The notes: generated from the sequence alone by a model not told the origin. 64,000 nt of DNA from Chlorokybus atmophyticus (GCA_009103225.1 RHPI01002990.1:650347-714346); one strand, 5' to 3'; counted from the first letter of the stretch, positions 33,696 to 46,956 are shown. Translations and numbers: made by a program.

Positions 33696-35765
33696 GCCTG
33701 CAGTACAACCCATCATAGGAATGCATGCATCTGTGAATAACTTACAACTAACAACACACACACCACAACAAGCAAATGGTAGACTTTATCAGTTCAAGTT
33801 TATAGCATAGCTGCTGGACATGTAGCTATGCCATACCAACAGCTGAGCGCAACCATACATTGACAATGAGTTGTTTCGCCTACACGAGAATGCACATGGC
33901 ACACCTTGCACACAAAACATATACAAGGGGTTTAACAGTCGTGGTGCATGCACCTTTGGCCGCTAATCAGCAGCGCCTCTTAGCCCAAGCCCTCCTGCCT
34001 CTGCCAGGTAGAGGCCGCCTCCTGTGCCGCCGCCAAACTTGATACGCTGCTAAACAGGCCGCCGCCGGATACGCCAGCTGAGCGGCACAGATATCGCAGA
34101 GTGTGGATATCTGCACTGTATTGTGTGCCGATTGTGATCGATACAAGCATATGTAGTCGGGTCTTATGTAAGTTAAACTATGTTGGTACCGATAGTAGCA
34201 TTGCTTATACCAGTTAGTATATAGCTGGAGGGCCATCCGAGTTACGGCAATACATGCAAATATCAGTATATAGTCACTATTCGACATGCTTATAACGGCG
34301 CACGACTGTAGCGACTTTGACTACCATGGCCAAGATGGTTGTTACAGATAGTGCTTCTAGGCTTGGAATCATTCGGTTCTTCGGTCGTGATAAGAGTAGC
34401 TTTTTGATCTCCTTGCAGCTTGCTAGGTAAAAAAGGTCGCGTAAAGCTGCTTTATTGTCAATCATATACTAACTGTTCAGCTCTTTAATAATCTTTATGA
34501 GTAAGTGGCAACTGAGGTGTAATTAAGTAAAACTTTGTGCACCTCCTAGAATTTGTCAATTGCTAATATTAATTAAAGGTTGTCCCAGCTAAGCTTGACC
34601 TAAAGTGAGTAACTAAACCTCTGCGATAGTTATTAGATGGTGGACGCATGAAATTGCGCTGTAATTGTTGTATCAAGCATCACTCATAGGGCGTTGGGTT
34701 CAAACAATTACTTTTTCAACATAACATAAACAAAGAACGTTGTTTATTTGATCTTGTTTGTAATGGCCATTATCCGATTAACGTTATTTTTTAAAAACGC
34801 TATTTGGTCGTTTAGACCATACGCTCAAAGATTAAATAAGCACATTATTATGTATATACTATAGATATTAACGGTGTTTTATAATCATTTATATCCTTGC
34901 GGACAGCAAGTTATATGTAAGTTATTAGCACTTATCATATCATTACATTGCATGTTTTCAAATGAAAACATATAAGTTCATGCGTAAATGCACATTATGG
35001 ACGCTTATACACCATGTAATGCTCGATTATATTTCTCATATTCAACACTATCATATCGTGCGTGATTTATCTAGCTGTTGTTCAATATGTCAGCTCGTTT
35101 TTGTCAGGTGTAAGGACAGGTCGTAAAGACATTGCATTGGTTGTCAACAAGCCGTTGTTGATAGAACAGTATAATAACAATATCGGTCTCAATTGTGTTT
35201 TGTATTTGTTCGTTAATGCCCATACCCAGATTGAAACCCAGCCCTCTCGTATAATCAATAACAGTGATGGAAGTAAGTGGCTTGTGTAGCGACCCAGGTT
35301 GGGAACTTAGCTTTGGCAAAGCCAAGTTGGTATGTTTCACTACCTCCAGGCAGTTGAGATTATACAACTCATGAAACACGCACGTTGCCGTTGAGGACGT
35401 CGTCAACGCGCAACGGCAAGCTGTAACGAACATGCGCCGTTTGGATGCGCGCGTTTTATCATCCAACGGCAAGGCCGTTGCACGCTGCACCGACAGCAAT
35501 TGGCAGCTGTCGACGTACGGTCACCCATGGACGTTGCTACGGGCGGCGACGGCGTGGCCGTGGAGGTGGCCATTGAGGTTGGCCTGGAGGACGGCTAGGA
35601 GATGCTCAGCTGCAGTTGGTGAAATCTCTAGGAGGCTGACTGCACCGCCACCGCCGATTGAAGCACAGCTGGTGCAGTGAGCTTTGGCCCAATTAGGGTT
35701 TGCTGGGCCAAGCTTTGGCCAGGCCGGGCCGGGCCAGGCCAGGCCAGGCCAGGGTAGGCCAGGCC
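33696..35765. other. Intergenic, with a 900-base AT-rich block
   Basis: No gene seen. About 34,440-35,300 is strongly AT-rich and unlike its surroundings, suggesting old transposon or replication-origin-like DNA, though no element is recognisable. At 35,700-35,768 a GGCCAGGCC-type tandem repeat lies just before the next gene's ATG. Confidence 0.5.
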
Positions 35766-38078
35766 ATGGTGGACAATCCGGAGGCGATAGATCAGGCCGC
35801 GGCTGTGGCAGGGCTGGGCGACGTTGCGGGGGTCGCGCAGGTGGACGCGCCTGTCTCGCAGGAGGTGGTCGTTCCTCGCGGCCCAAACCACCATCAGGTT
35901 CAGCATCAGGTTCAGCTTCAGAACCATCACCAGGTCCAGCATCACCATTATGAGGTGGTGCCGCCCTCTGCTGCAGACGACGACGGCGGCGATGCGCAGC
36001 GCAAGAGGAAGCGCCGCGCTTATAAGTACACAAACAGGCATAAACAAGCTGCCCATCACATGCTCCGGTGCTTTCCTCAATGCCGCATCCTCGAGTTGTG
36101 GAACCCATGCGATGTTGTTTTTATTTCTCTCATCCAAAACACCCCTGCATTGGCACTTGCGTTTGCTTGAGAGTGCGACAGCATGTTTGCCTCACGGTAT
36201 GAGGCGCTTGGTGAGCAGCAATGCTCAATACGTTTCTCAATGCGATTGCCGCCCTGCATTGTGCATGAAACTGGTCCTGGCTGTATCAACGAGCACGCAC
36301 AAGCAAGAGGTCATGGTCTTACGTTCTGACACATTGCCACACTTGCAGTCAGGGTTGTTTGCTTGTGTTTGCGTGCGTTCACTTGTGCAATCGCGAAGGC
36401 TCGCTGCTCATGCTGTGAATATGTGCAGGAAGGGAGAAGGCTTGACATTAGCACTGGAAGATGAGAATTGGCCGCCGCCTGATGCGGCCTTTGAGGCCGC
36501 TCCGGCTGAACCAGACACCAAGGAGAAGCTGCAGCTTTTGTGGTGTTTCACGGCTGTGGAACGGCGCATGAAGACCGATGACGCCTTTGCAATGGATGTC
36601 GCACGAAGGAAATGGGACTACATTGCTCGCCGTATGTGGAAGGTACAGTGTTTCACACACACAGTACACACAGTGCTGCCATTAAACTTTTAGGGCACTC
36701 AACAGCTGTTGCTATAAGGTAACAGCTGGCTTGCTTTGTTCTGAGGCCTTTGCTGAGTTGTTGTTGATCAACCAGGACCACGGCATCGCACGGGATTGCA
36801 AAGCCTGGAAAAAGATGTGGGAGATTATAAGTCGTCGGCCGAGGAGTACAGCGAGGCAGCACAAGGGCATCGACGCCGTGTTTGCCTCGGAGATGAATGC
36901 TTGGCTTAACACGAAGGAGAAGAAAGGCAATGAAGCCCCACCACCTGCAGAGCCCGACACCTACAAACCACTGGTATTGGTCTCAAGCATCATGTATCTG
37001 GTCGTGAGAAGAGACACATGCACGCACATGTGCACATGCGTACAGGCTCACANAAGCACACCATAGCAAAGCTTGATAATACAGCCCCGCCCCCCACGTG
37101 CGCAAGTTTGCCATAGCCAGTCTGAATGCACACCCTGTGTACACTTCGCACAAGCCATTCTACCAAGGACATAGATGCAAACACGTGTCTATATCCTGCA
37201 GGAGGAGCTGCAGGGAATGGATGGAGCGCTTCACATGCGGCCAGAGAGCGCTGCCGAGCGTAGGACATCGGGGTCGCGGGATGTACCCAGGCCGATTCTG
37301 CCACGTCCTATGGGTGCGTGTGAGCAGCTGTAGCAATGTGATGGGTTCGCAACCTCTGTGTCCAACAAGCATTCCAAGCACAGTCACCTTTGTCCACGGC
37401 ATTCAGCCTTGGCTGTCGGTTGTAGCTTCAAGCCCTACGTGTGACTGTCTCGCACTCATGACCAATGTGAACTAGTCGTCCACAACAAATGTTGACTGCT
37501 ACTTCCCATTGCTGATTGGTTGGTTGCTATGCGCAGGTAATGGCGAGGGCGCAGTGGCTGAGAGTTCGATGCCAGCAGACCATGCGTATGCTGCAGCCGC
37601 AGCAGCTGCGGCCGCTGCGGCAGCAGCACAGCAGTTGCACATGGACCCGCATGCGAGGGCGGCAGCGGCTGCTGCTGCTGCTGGAGCCGGTGTTGGCGCC
37701 GGCGTTGGTGCCGGTGGCCGGATCGGGGCTGCGCCAGAAGGTGGAGGAGGAGGCAACATGTCTCCTGAGAAAAGGAGGCGGAAGCGTTTTGTTGGGGATG
37801 TTGCGGGGGTCGGGGACTCTGGCGCTGCGCAGACCCTCGACGTAATCAAGGTGCTGCTGGAGCGTAACATGGAGCGCGAGGGCCACGTCCTCATGGAGGT
37901 CGTGGAGATCATCCGGGCGGAGGGGGCCGCCACGCGCGAGGCGCTTCACCTACAGAGCGCCCAGATTGCCGCCCTCGTCGAAGAAGTCAGGGGCATACGA
38001 GCCGGGTTGGAACGCGTGTCACAGAAGTTTGTTGCAGAAGGAGAGAGTGTGGTGGAGCGTGGGGACGTGGCTTTGTGA
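35766..38078 (+). CDS. Nuclear protein with SANT/trihelix-like domain and C-terminal coiled coil
   Basis: Five exons (35,766-36,025; 36,429-36,642; 36,746-36,973; 37,202-37,313; 37,537-38,078) total 1356 bases, 451 residues plus stop. The N terminus has a His/Gln/Val-rich repeat (NHHQVQHQVQLQ) and a basic cluster QRKRKRRAYK. Exons 2-3 encode a helical Trp-rich region (LLWCFTAVERRMK, RRKWDYIARRMW, CKAWKKMWEIISRR) whose Trp spacing resembles SANT/trihelix DNA-binding domains. The last exon has poly-Ala runs, a second basic cluster EKRRRKR, and a long helix (DVIKVLLERNMEREGHVL...) likely to dimerise. A transcription-factor-like role is inference; no exact family is recognised. Confidence 0.72.
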
Positions 38079-38743
38079 GTGTATATATAAATGTATGATG
38101 GTACACTAGTATCCAGCGTGCAGGCCTTAGTATGCTAGCTGCGCGGCAAGGAAAGTGCTTTCACATAATTCTCAAGGATAAACGACTGTTCAAGAGTCAA
38201 CCACTAATGTCTGCTCATAATAATCAGAGAACTTAATCTGAGCAATTACCCATGATTGAAGTACAGTTCCAGAGAGGGCTGTGCTGCCATTTGCATGTCC
38301 TCTTCAATATATCAACCAGGAGTGCACGTGCTTTCCCACTGAGTGCATGGTCTGGTCAGATCTGCGCACTGTTGTAGCACGTGAGTGTGTCTCTCTCTCT
38401 CTTGCACATCGGCTCTGTGGGCAGGTAATGACAACTGGTAACATGCATGCATAACGGGTTGGGGCAGTACTGAGATAAGTAAGTAGAGTTGTTTAGCCCT
38501 GTGGTGAAATACAGTGTGACTGAGCAGATTTGCATGTTCACATGCACCGCATTGCATACTTTGTACACTGATATAGCGCAACAATGACCAGTCCGCCTCA
38601 ACGACTGCAAGCTTAGCACAGACCGCACTAAAGTGCAGCACTCGTGTCGGCCAGAGTCCTGGTGTCTGCTGGCTGATTGTTACTGTTCAGAGCAGTCGCC
38701 TCCTCGTCGTTGTTGCCGCTGTGGTCGGCGTGGTTGGCGGCGG
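38079..38743. other. Intergenic region
   Basis: I see no gene; it contains a short TC run near 38,389-38,402. It probably includes the 3' UTR of the SANT-like gene and the promoter of the next gene. Confidence 0.5.
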
Positions 38744-41700
38744 ATGGACAGGCGGCGGATCTCCAGCAGGCTATCATCATCGTCGTCGCCGGCATCGGTG
38801 TCAGGCGGCGATGGACGCATGCGGGCACCGTCTGGCTACGGCGTCTCCAGCGGCGACCATGACGCCAGCAGCATGGACGGCGACACGGCGGCGTGCCTGG
38901 AGGCTGCGGACGCCGCCGTCGCCCTGCTAGGCCCGGCCTACGTTGAGCTCTGCAGGGCGGCTGCGGTGCTCGAGCGAGCTTGCGCCGACTATGCCGCATG
39001 CCTCAAGTACCTCAAACGCAGGTAAGTGCGCGTGTACGTGTGCGTGTGCGTGCGTGTGCATGCCTGTGCGGGTGTTTGTATGTCAGACTCAAGCAAAGTG
39101 TGTTTCAGATCGCTCTCATATTCACTGCATGCGTTCTTTCATCCACGCATGCATTCACTTCTCAATATTGACTGCATTCAAGTTGTCTTATATCTGCGCT
39201 TTACGCCACATGCTGCTTACTGCATGCAGCAGGTTACGCAGGCTGTTCCAGCTCAAACTGACAACACTTAAGCCAGCTGAGCTGCATTGTGCAAAATTGG
39301 CAGCTGATGTTGACTAACACACTCACCATGTGTTTTGCTTGGGTTGCGTGTCAGGTTTTCTCCCAAGGAGACCGCATTGACAGCTACAGGTACATGCATG
39401 CACTGTGCATATGTCTGTCAGTCTGTGTTGGTTAGTGTTTGCCAATGCGCTGCTAACGTGTCCATACATTGGCCCACAACATAAGCATTGTGCGTGACTC
39501 CAGGCAATCCTCATGCAGAGTCAGCAACCAGCAGTAACAGCCAGCAGCCGGTCCCCACTGCTGAACAGTCAGCATCAAAGGCAAGCATTGCATTGCAAAG
39601 CTGACTCGCAGCTTCAATCCATGCGCGCTTGCATTCGTAATTGCTGATGCATATTGTGTGCTTTGGCGGTAGTGTAGCGCTCGAGCACAAAAACAACCAA
39701 CTCCTCTTCATCCTCAGTACCAACAGCGAGGCCGGTGAGGTCGACTGCACAGGCAGCAGGCATTCAGAATATTGGGCGCACAACCGGCAGGTCTGTACTG
39801 TTGTTCACAAAACACCGAACTCTAACTTTCAGCATGCTGTTTTGCTGCTTGCCTACTTGTTTTGCTATCTAATCTTCCCAACAACAAGGTTCTTGCGCTA
39901 ATAGCTTGGTGTTGCAGGCGGATGTCTGGTGCGAACCCAAGGACCGCTTCATCACCATTCGCGTCATCTTCTGAACCAACAGCATCCACAACTGAAGCAA
40001 CAACAGCATTGAACGACAGCGGGTGAGACACGTGCAAGGCTTTCTTTCCAACTCAGACAACAAAGCAAGTTCGACTGCAAACAACACTGCCCCTCCTCTC
40101 AACTCTACTATTCTTTTTCTTTATCGGTTTGTGTATGTACCTATGTCATAGCATCCGACACACACGATATGATGTCTCAAAGTTGTTGTGTTGTTGACAT
40201 TGGCGTATGTACCTTTGTTCCACAGCCCTTCTGTGGGCCCTCCAGTCTTGCCAGAGAGGTTTGCAGCATTGTTGAGGAAGCATTTTGACGCAAATGGTGG
40301 AAAAGGGAGCGCTTCAACATCACCATTAACAACACACTCCAACGCAGCGGCGGCGGCAGTTGCCGCTCAACGCCAGTTTCTTGACAGATTGAGCGACAGA
40401 AAGCCTTCTGCCACAACACAGACCAGAAAGGTTGGGATACGAGCTTACTTCTACATCTTCATGCATGCCTCCTGTCTCAAAAGGAATGTTCAGCATTGAG
40501 CAATGCTTGACAGGAAACCAACAACATGGTTATGTGAGTGGCTACATGGATGCATGTTTTGGATTCTCAACAAATGCAGCAAAAGAGGTCATGTACACTT
40601 GTTGAACATGGTTTGCCTTTGTCAGGGAAGCAGGAGAGCGAGAGCAAGCACATGGGGTGGCAGCGATGTGCAGTCCCAACCATCACAGCAACAGTTATTA
40701 CAAGCGCAGGCCCCGCACGTGCAGCATTGGGCTCGTCACGTGGCAGCTCTCTCAGCCGCGCGACATGTGCAGGCGGCGCTGAGAGCAGTCGACTGGGAGT
40801 CCATCAGGCCAGGTAGTGGTTGTTGGCTCATTAGTATCGTGGTGTGGCTGTTTTGTGTTGGTCGTAACTTAGTGCTGATGATGTGTTTGGCGCTGGTGTT
40901 GGCAGGTACGCCAAGGGAGGCGGTGTTTGCCACAGCTGAGATGCTTAAAGACACCATGCGATTGTGGCAATGGGTGGTGTTAGAACATCAATCCCTGCAA
41001 GGTTTGATCTAACGATTGTTGCTCTGGATCATGCTTGCTGTATTTATCCCAGCATTGTTTAGTCACTGGTTGGTCACGGCCATTGTTGGTGACAGCTGGC
41101 AGCTCCGCCATGAGGCATCGCAATCGCGCTTTGAGGGCTTTGCTTCTGCAATCGAAGGCGCAGTTTGAAGGCTCGAGTTTGGTTCTCAGCCATACTGGCA
41201 GACAGCGGAGCAGCAGCGTTGTTCATCGCACAGTATCAACATCATCACCATCATCATCGTGGCTATACGCACGAGGTCAGTCGACAAAAGCAGCAAGCAA
41301 TGACAAGTCTGATGATGGTGAAGCCAGCAATGAGGCAGCCTCAACACCTGTGCATGAGGGACCTGTTGACGCTTGGCTGCCGGCGATGCAGTGGGCTCAA
41401 GCTGGTGAGCTTCTGTTCTTTTGTGCATCTGTGCTATGCCAGAGAGTTGGTGCTGTATGTTTGTTGTGTTGCGTGTTACTATTTTACACGCATTGTTACG
41501 CAGGTGAAGGCGCAAAGGAGTTGATACTGGCTCTGTCCAATACTCACGCGGAGGCTTGCAGCTGGGTGCCAACTTACACAAATGTAATGCAATGCGCAAA
41601 GTTAGTTAGTTCTATGCAACAGGTTCTCCATGCAGTATGTATTGATCTGACCTCGTGACCCGCAGCAACTGCTTTCCATAGTGGCTTTGCGCCACAACAT

Positions 41701-41780
41701 CCAGCTGCACGCATTGAGTTCTGCAGTCGAGGCCACCATTGGAACAAGGCTGATACCACCGACGCAGGTGTAAGTTACAC
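38744..41780 (+). CDS. Ser/Ala-rich hypothetical protein, multi-exon (boundaries partly unresolved)
   Basis: Exon 1 (38,744-39,021) starts MDRRRISSRLSSSSSPASVSGG and continues into an Ala/Cys-rich helix. Later exons on the same strand include about 39,355-39,389, 39,504-39,580, one from about 39,919 ending at a GTGAGAC donor near 40,023, 40,226-40,430 (PPVLPERFAALLRKHFDANGGKG), 40,626-40,811 (HVQHWARHVAALSAARHVQAA), 40,906-41,000 (AVFATAEMLKDTMRLWQWVV) and 41,504-41,600 (ELILALSNTHAEACSWVP). The product is Ser/Thr/Pro-rich in the N-terminal half and helical in the C-terminal half. That outline is loosely like augmin subunit 8/QWRF proteins, but the QWRF motif is absent, so I leave it unnamed. 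One junction near 39,581 would need a GC donor. Confidence 0.5.
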
Positions 41781-42655
41781 GCTCAATTATGGTGGAGTGG
41801 CTAGTTTGTTGTCTGATCGCAGGCAGTATGTTGCATAATGCATTCTTCCTTGCTTTGCAGGGATGTAATGACGGCCAACAGCATCACCAGATGTAGATTT
41901 GCGTCTGGGTTTGTGCTCGGTGCAACCAACAACAGCAGCTGCATAGTTGCACGCAGGGAGCAATGCTGAATATTTGCATTCCGGGAATGGGTGCTGATCT
42001 ACTTTTGGTCTGTTTGTGACCAACACAGACCAACTTCCAGTGCAGTGCTGCAACTAGCTTGCACTAACAACACCTTGTGTGATTGCGTTGTGACTTGTAC
42101 TGCTGTGCCGTGTTTTGCTCTGGCCAGGTATTGCCGCTACACTGGCATGAGTTGCACACGCAGCATACAGCGTGCGCACGTGTATGTGTCATTGCAGGTG
42201 TGCGATTGCGTGTGTGCGTGCATGCATGCACAGACAAGTTTGCACTGGCATACAAGATGCGTATGCAAGCAGGTGACACCCGCACGCAGTGCCTGCACCA
42301 AGTGTATGACCAACCCACATACAAACACAACAACCAAACCACCCAGTAACACAGCAATCACCCAAGCACTGTCACTGCCCTGACACGGCTTCAGACTACA
42401 CTGCGACTCGGTAACTGACACGTATGGTGCGCCAAAGTGGGCGCGGGTGAGAGACAGCATGATGAGTGTGCACATAGCATTACTCCAACCAAGGGCCTTT
42501 TGCCAGCCCGTATGCTTGCTTATGCTGCCATGTGAAACTGAGTGGTAACCACGCATCCAAATGAACACTGCATCATAATATGTGTACAAAGCGCATTGAA
42601 CCACAACCAAAACTTGATGGGGAAATCTCACAAAGCACTGCTCGCAACACAACAA
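41781..42655. other. Gap between convergent genes; no gene supported
   Basis: TGCATG-rich DNA with several overlapping open frames on both strands that lack family features. It may include the last exon(s) of the Ser/Ala-rich gene. Confidence 0.4.
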
Positions 42656-45578
42656 TCAACTGTCAGTGTTGTCCCAACTGTCATCTTTCCATGATGCATT
42701 CCAGCCGGTAGGCGTGCCTCGATCTGAGAAGCGCCTTCCCGGCTGGTTGCCGCGGTGTGATGACGGCGGTGGTGTCAACTTCTCATGATACGTCAAGCGC
42801 CTTGCAATACTTGACCTTGACCAGCGCCTGTATGAAAGTGTGACACGTAATCCATAGCTGCAAACCAGTAAGTATAGGTGGCTATACGCCCGTCCCAGTA
42901 GCAGCATGAGGAAATGCGTGTGGCAAACTGTCACACTCTGTCACAATGACATGATCTGATGGCAATCCAGGCAGAAATACCTGAATATCAAGAACAGGAA
43001 TATCGCACCGCATAATCCAGCGACTACGTACACCAGCGTCGACACGCCTCCAACAGCCCACATGTAGCTGTGCAGCTCCCTCTGCATGTCCTTCTGTTGC
43101 TGTGGCGACAGGCGCTCCAACCGAGGCTGTTCTTCAACCACAACATGATCATCAGACCGAGCAGCCAACTGCTCTTTTCCGCCTTCCACCTCAGGTTCCT
43201 CTTCATCAACATCGAAGCGATCGTCTATAAATTCCTTAGCTTTCTGCTGTGCGTCAGCCAGCCGGGAATTTGCAGCATAGTCGTCGATGTGCAGCCTATC
43301 ACTATCACGAGCATCCAACTCATTCACGAGATCAGCGTTCTCATCACGCGATACTTCATCAAACTCATCAGGCTTCTCGTCAAGAACGTCATCCGGGATA
43401 GCAGCAAACAACTGAATATCGTTGTCTGCGTCACCTGGGACATCCACAACGCGGGTGACCTCCCGCTCGCTTGACAACTGTTCTTCTGAAGTGTCAACCT
43501 CAACACGCTGTGCACCATGTGCTGAATTGACAACATGCAAGTCATCAGCAGCTTCTTTTGCCGGAGCAACATCCGTAGCCGGCTTGCCCTCTTCAACCGA
43601 AGCTTCCGTTACCGCTGAAGCCAATGTAATGGTCTCACCATCCGGTGCAGGAACAGGGACGGATGCAACAACAGCCTCTAAAGGCTTTGCAGAGACTTGC
43701 ACAACATCTGCTGCGATGTTTGCATCCACGACTGCGTTGTTGGCTTCCACTTCCAGCGAAGCAGGCTGCTGTTCTGTTGCAGGACCCATGGCTGGTGCAG
43801 TAGCGGATGGGGCGACTGCGTCCCCAGCATTGCGTGCTTCTTCAAGCTGGGAGCCTCCCGCTTCTGCTTCTGCGGGTTGCACTACCCCTCCAATACCCTG
43901 CCCTGACTTGCTACCCAGCACTTGCCTGAAGTCATCAACATCCGCCTCTTCGAGCGCTTGCAGCGGGTCGCTGGCGCCTTCAGCACGTTCTGTCGCTTCA
44001 GGCAAAACTGCATCATCAGCTGCAGTGACAATCTCAGTCTGCCTATTATCTGTTCTGGGAGTATCGGCCTTTGCTTGCATGTCAGTGCTCCTGGACGCCG
44101 TGGCATTCAGTCCAGGCTCTTCTTGCGGCACTGCAATAGAGGATGCAATCAGGATGCTCGCCGGCTGCACAGTTGCATTCAGCGCAAGCAATGTCTGATT
44201 TTCATTGCCAGCGGGACCATCTGCTCTTGATTCTGCTTCTGCTGCTGGTGAGGCCGCAGGCTGCGCACCCTCAAGAGCATCTGCTGGAGTGATCGTATTA
44301 GGACTTGACTCTGGTGCATCAGCAGTGGTTGTGACGGATGATTGCTGTATTGGCTCTGCTGTGTGCTGCGCAAGTGACTCAGTTGACCGGTCAATGAAGC
44401 CTTGCGATCTGCTTGATGAGAACACGCTTGCAGTTAATGGAATGGCCAATTCACCAAAGTGTTTGTCCGAAGGTAACTCGCCCCTTATGCGCACGGTGCC
44501 TGAGACTGTTGGCAAGACCTTGGCCACCAAGTCTAGACTGAGGCGCTTCAGTGTCTTCGGCTGCAGCTTGCCTTGCGCAGGGACAACATCCAGCCAACGA
44601 GGGTCATCCACCACTTCCCATTGCACAGTTTCCGACCCAACATTGACCAACACAATATACGTTGAGTTGGTTTTGGGGTCGTACTCTGGTCCTGACCACT
44701 TCAGCACCACATGCTTGGGCGCGCCAGCTATTTGGGACCCTCCTTCAATGAGTTTGTTGATGATAGGTGTGTTGTCCTTTGCATCAGCTACTTGAGAGCT
44801 ACTGCTTGCTGGGATGGTTACAGCAGGAGCCTTTGAACCGCGTAGCCTGCTGCTTCCAGAACCATTCTGCTCACTCTTCACCAACAGCTTACGGCCTGGT
44901 AGGACGCTACCACGCAAAACTTCCTCCTGCAAACGAAGGAAAGCACATGGGCATATATTAGCAACTGCAATCAGCTGTGTATGCAGCACACACTTGCACA
45001 ACTCTGAATATTACGCATGCAGCCAGGCTAGTTGCTTACTTACCTCCTGCTGTTGCTGCTGAATGTGGTCGAGGACCGCGCCGTCATGGTTTGTCACAAG
45101 CACACGCAAACCGTCTTTGAACTTGGTCACATCTGTTTTCCTTAACCAACCATGAAACCCTGCACCAATGGGATACGAACAACTATAAGCTTGCAGTGCA
45201 TGAACTCCATGTAATTCAAGACAAGATAAGCATTCAACAGACATTTTTTGCACCGCCAGTGCAGTAGCATGCGTACAGTTCACACACTGCGAGCTAACTG
45301 CTGAAGGCGGAAATTTTCTTACAACCAATAATGGTACACTGTCGCATACGATTTCAGGGTTCAGCAAGGAAGTAATCACACTAGCGAGGTAAGCATGCAA
45401 CGTGACCAGTACCTGTAGCTGAGCCGAATGCAATCAGCAGCGCGAGTATCAACAGTGTCAGCAACAGAGTGTCCAGGCATGCGATCCGGTGAACGCTTGC
45501 AGAGCAGGGATGCGAGGTTGTGCATGCCGATTCCTGCCTTCTCCGGGCTCGCTTGTCGGCATTATCGTACAACGGCAT
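42656..45578 (-). CDS. Acidic protein with two membrane segments and an immunoglobulin-like (BACON/ASH-like) domain
   Basis: Four exons, 45,413-45,578, 45,044-45,159, 42,981-44,926 and 42,656-42,827, total 2400 bases, 799 residues plus stop. Residues 1-35 are basic; residues about 36-52 form a membrane anchor (CLDTLLLTLLILALLIAF). A beta-rich domain (about 150-250) shows LKWSGPEYDPKTNSTYIVLVN, WLDVVPAQGKLQP and VSGTVRI, a pattern of BACON or ASH-type Ig folds. About 370 residues of Ala/Glu/Asp/Ser-rich, low-complexity sequence follow. A second membrane span (STLVYVVAGLCGAIFLFLIF) lies near residue 730, and a basic tail RRWSRSSIARR with Trp/Asp at the C terminus completes it. The start uses the ATG at 45,578. 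Two anchors with a long lumenal loop suggest an ER or envelope protein; this is inference. Confidence 0.75.
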
Positions 45579-46924
45579 CGCATTACTCACAGTTTATGCC
45601 ATATATTTGAATGGCACGTGTGGGGTTGTAGCTGTTCATCGGGCACACCATGCAGAAATCAGAGATTGAGCAATGACGAGTGCCTTCTGGGGACGTTAGT
45701 AAATGCAGTGACATGCACCATATATTCAGTAAGGTGCAATGCACGCGCTTCAACTGAGTTGGGCAGCAATTGAATGCAGTGACACGCACAAATGCAGTGA
45801 GGTGCGCTGCATGCGCTTGAATTACATTATTAAGCTTGCATGCGATTGCGCACAATAGTTAAATCACTTCGGCTTGCATGCGCTTAAACATGGCTTGTTC
45901 AGAGTGCAACTCGTTGCAAGCTCAGAGAACGCAAGGCGTTCCAGAGAACTGACCAGCTGTCCTATACTGCTACCGCCTTGCAGCACACGAGCAACACGTG
46001 AAACGCACTCAACCGATGCAGCATCTGGCATGTCACATATCAAGCAGAATAACAGGGACAGAAGGCATTGCAAGGTGGGTGCTCAGCACCATGCGCTACG
46101 CTACCACCAACAAACCCTTACCTGTTACGCAGCACAGGCGTCTCTGCCAACCGCACTCAAATTTTCACCAAAACATCCTATCATCTGTCGAAGGACTCTC
46201 ACTCACTGCGTCGTCCGTTCTCCACGTTGACGTCAGCTCCGCTGTTACCGCCATCGTCGTCGTCGTCGCCGCCGTCACCATAGCCACGGACTTGCTTTAG
46301 GGCGCCAAGCATCACGCGTCATACAGCACATTGTTGCATGCATGACGCGTGATGCTGAGATCGTAGTTGTTGAAACTTTGAAGCTTTCCGCGAATCGAGC
46401 AAAGCAGCCACCTTGTGCTTCACAGGCAAGTTGTGATTCCTTTAGCACGGCTGCGGGAATGCTGACACTGGGCGTGCGCAGCGCGAGCGTCAACCGTCGA
46501 TTGTCGGCTTGCTACGCGGCTGCCATCCCATTGACGTAGGATTGAGCTGTCCCAGCTGGCAATGATTACAGATTCTGTATAGCCGGGTCCGTTGTTGGCA
46601 ACAACTAGTAAATTGGCACCATCAAATGGGTGTCCCTTCAGCGACGTTCATCATGTCTCAGGTGCGTACGTTTTTAGCGCCAAAAGCTGCGGCTGAGCCG
46701 CGGCGGCTCCCCTTCTACCATTGCCGTTTAAACGATGCATATATAGGTAGGCGCACATTGCATGTGTAAGGCTTACACATCAAAAGCTGCAGAGTCCATG
46801 TAAAGCTGCAAAGCAGCGTGTTGCCACGAATCCTACAACTTGGTGAACTACAAGTTGATGCCGTCAATGGTGTACATAGTACACGACAAATGGATGTTGG
46901 GGCCAATCAGTCATGCAAGCAAGC

Positions 46925-46956
46925 AAGCACACCATAGCAAAGCTTGATAATACAGC
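46925..46956. repeat. 32-base repeat shared with 37,054-37,085
   Basis: AAGCACACCATAGCAAAGCT plus twelve further bases is identical at both sites. The other copy lies in an intron of the SANT-like gene, directly after an N. Flanking sequences differ. Confidence 0.85.

Noticed and set aside
35521-36137. Proline-rich and Leu-rich minus-strand frames opposite the first SANT-like exon
   Set aside because: They are opposite-strand shadows of GC-rich coding and of the GGCCAGGCC repeat.
37499-37949. Minus-strand Pro/Ala-rich frames
   Set aside because: Shadows of the Ala/Gly-rich last exon of the SANT-like gene.
43422-44795. Plus-strand Ser/Ala-rich frames of up to 258 codons
   Set aside because: They lie opposite the large exon of the two-membrane-segment protein, which has consistent splicing and membrane spans.
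45864-46539. Several short frames on both strands upstream of the two-membrane-segment gene
   Set aside because: No splice-consistent chain or family motif could be found.
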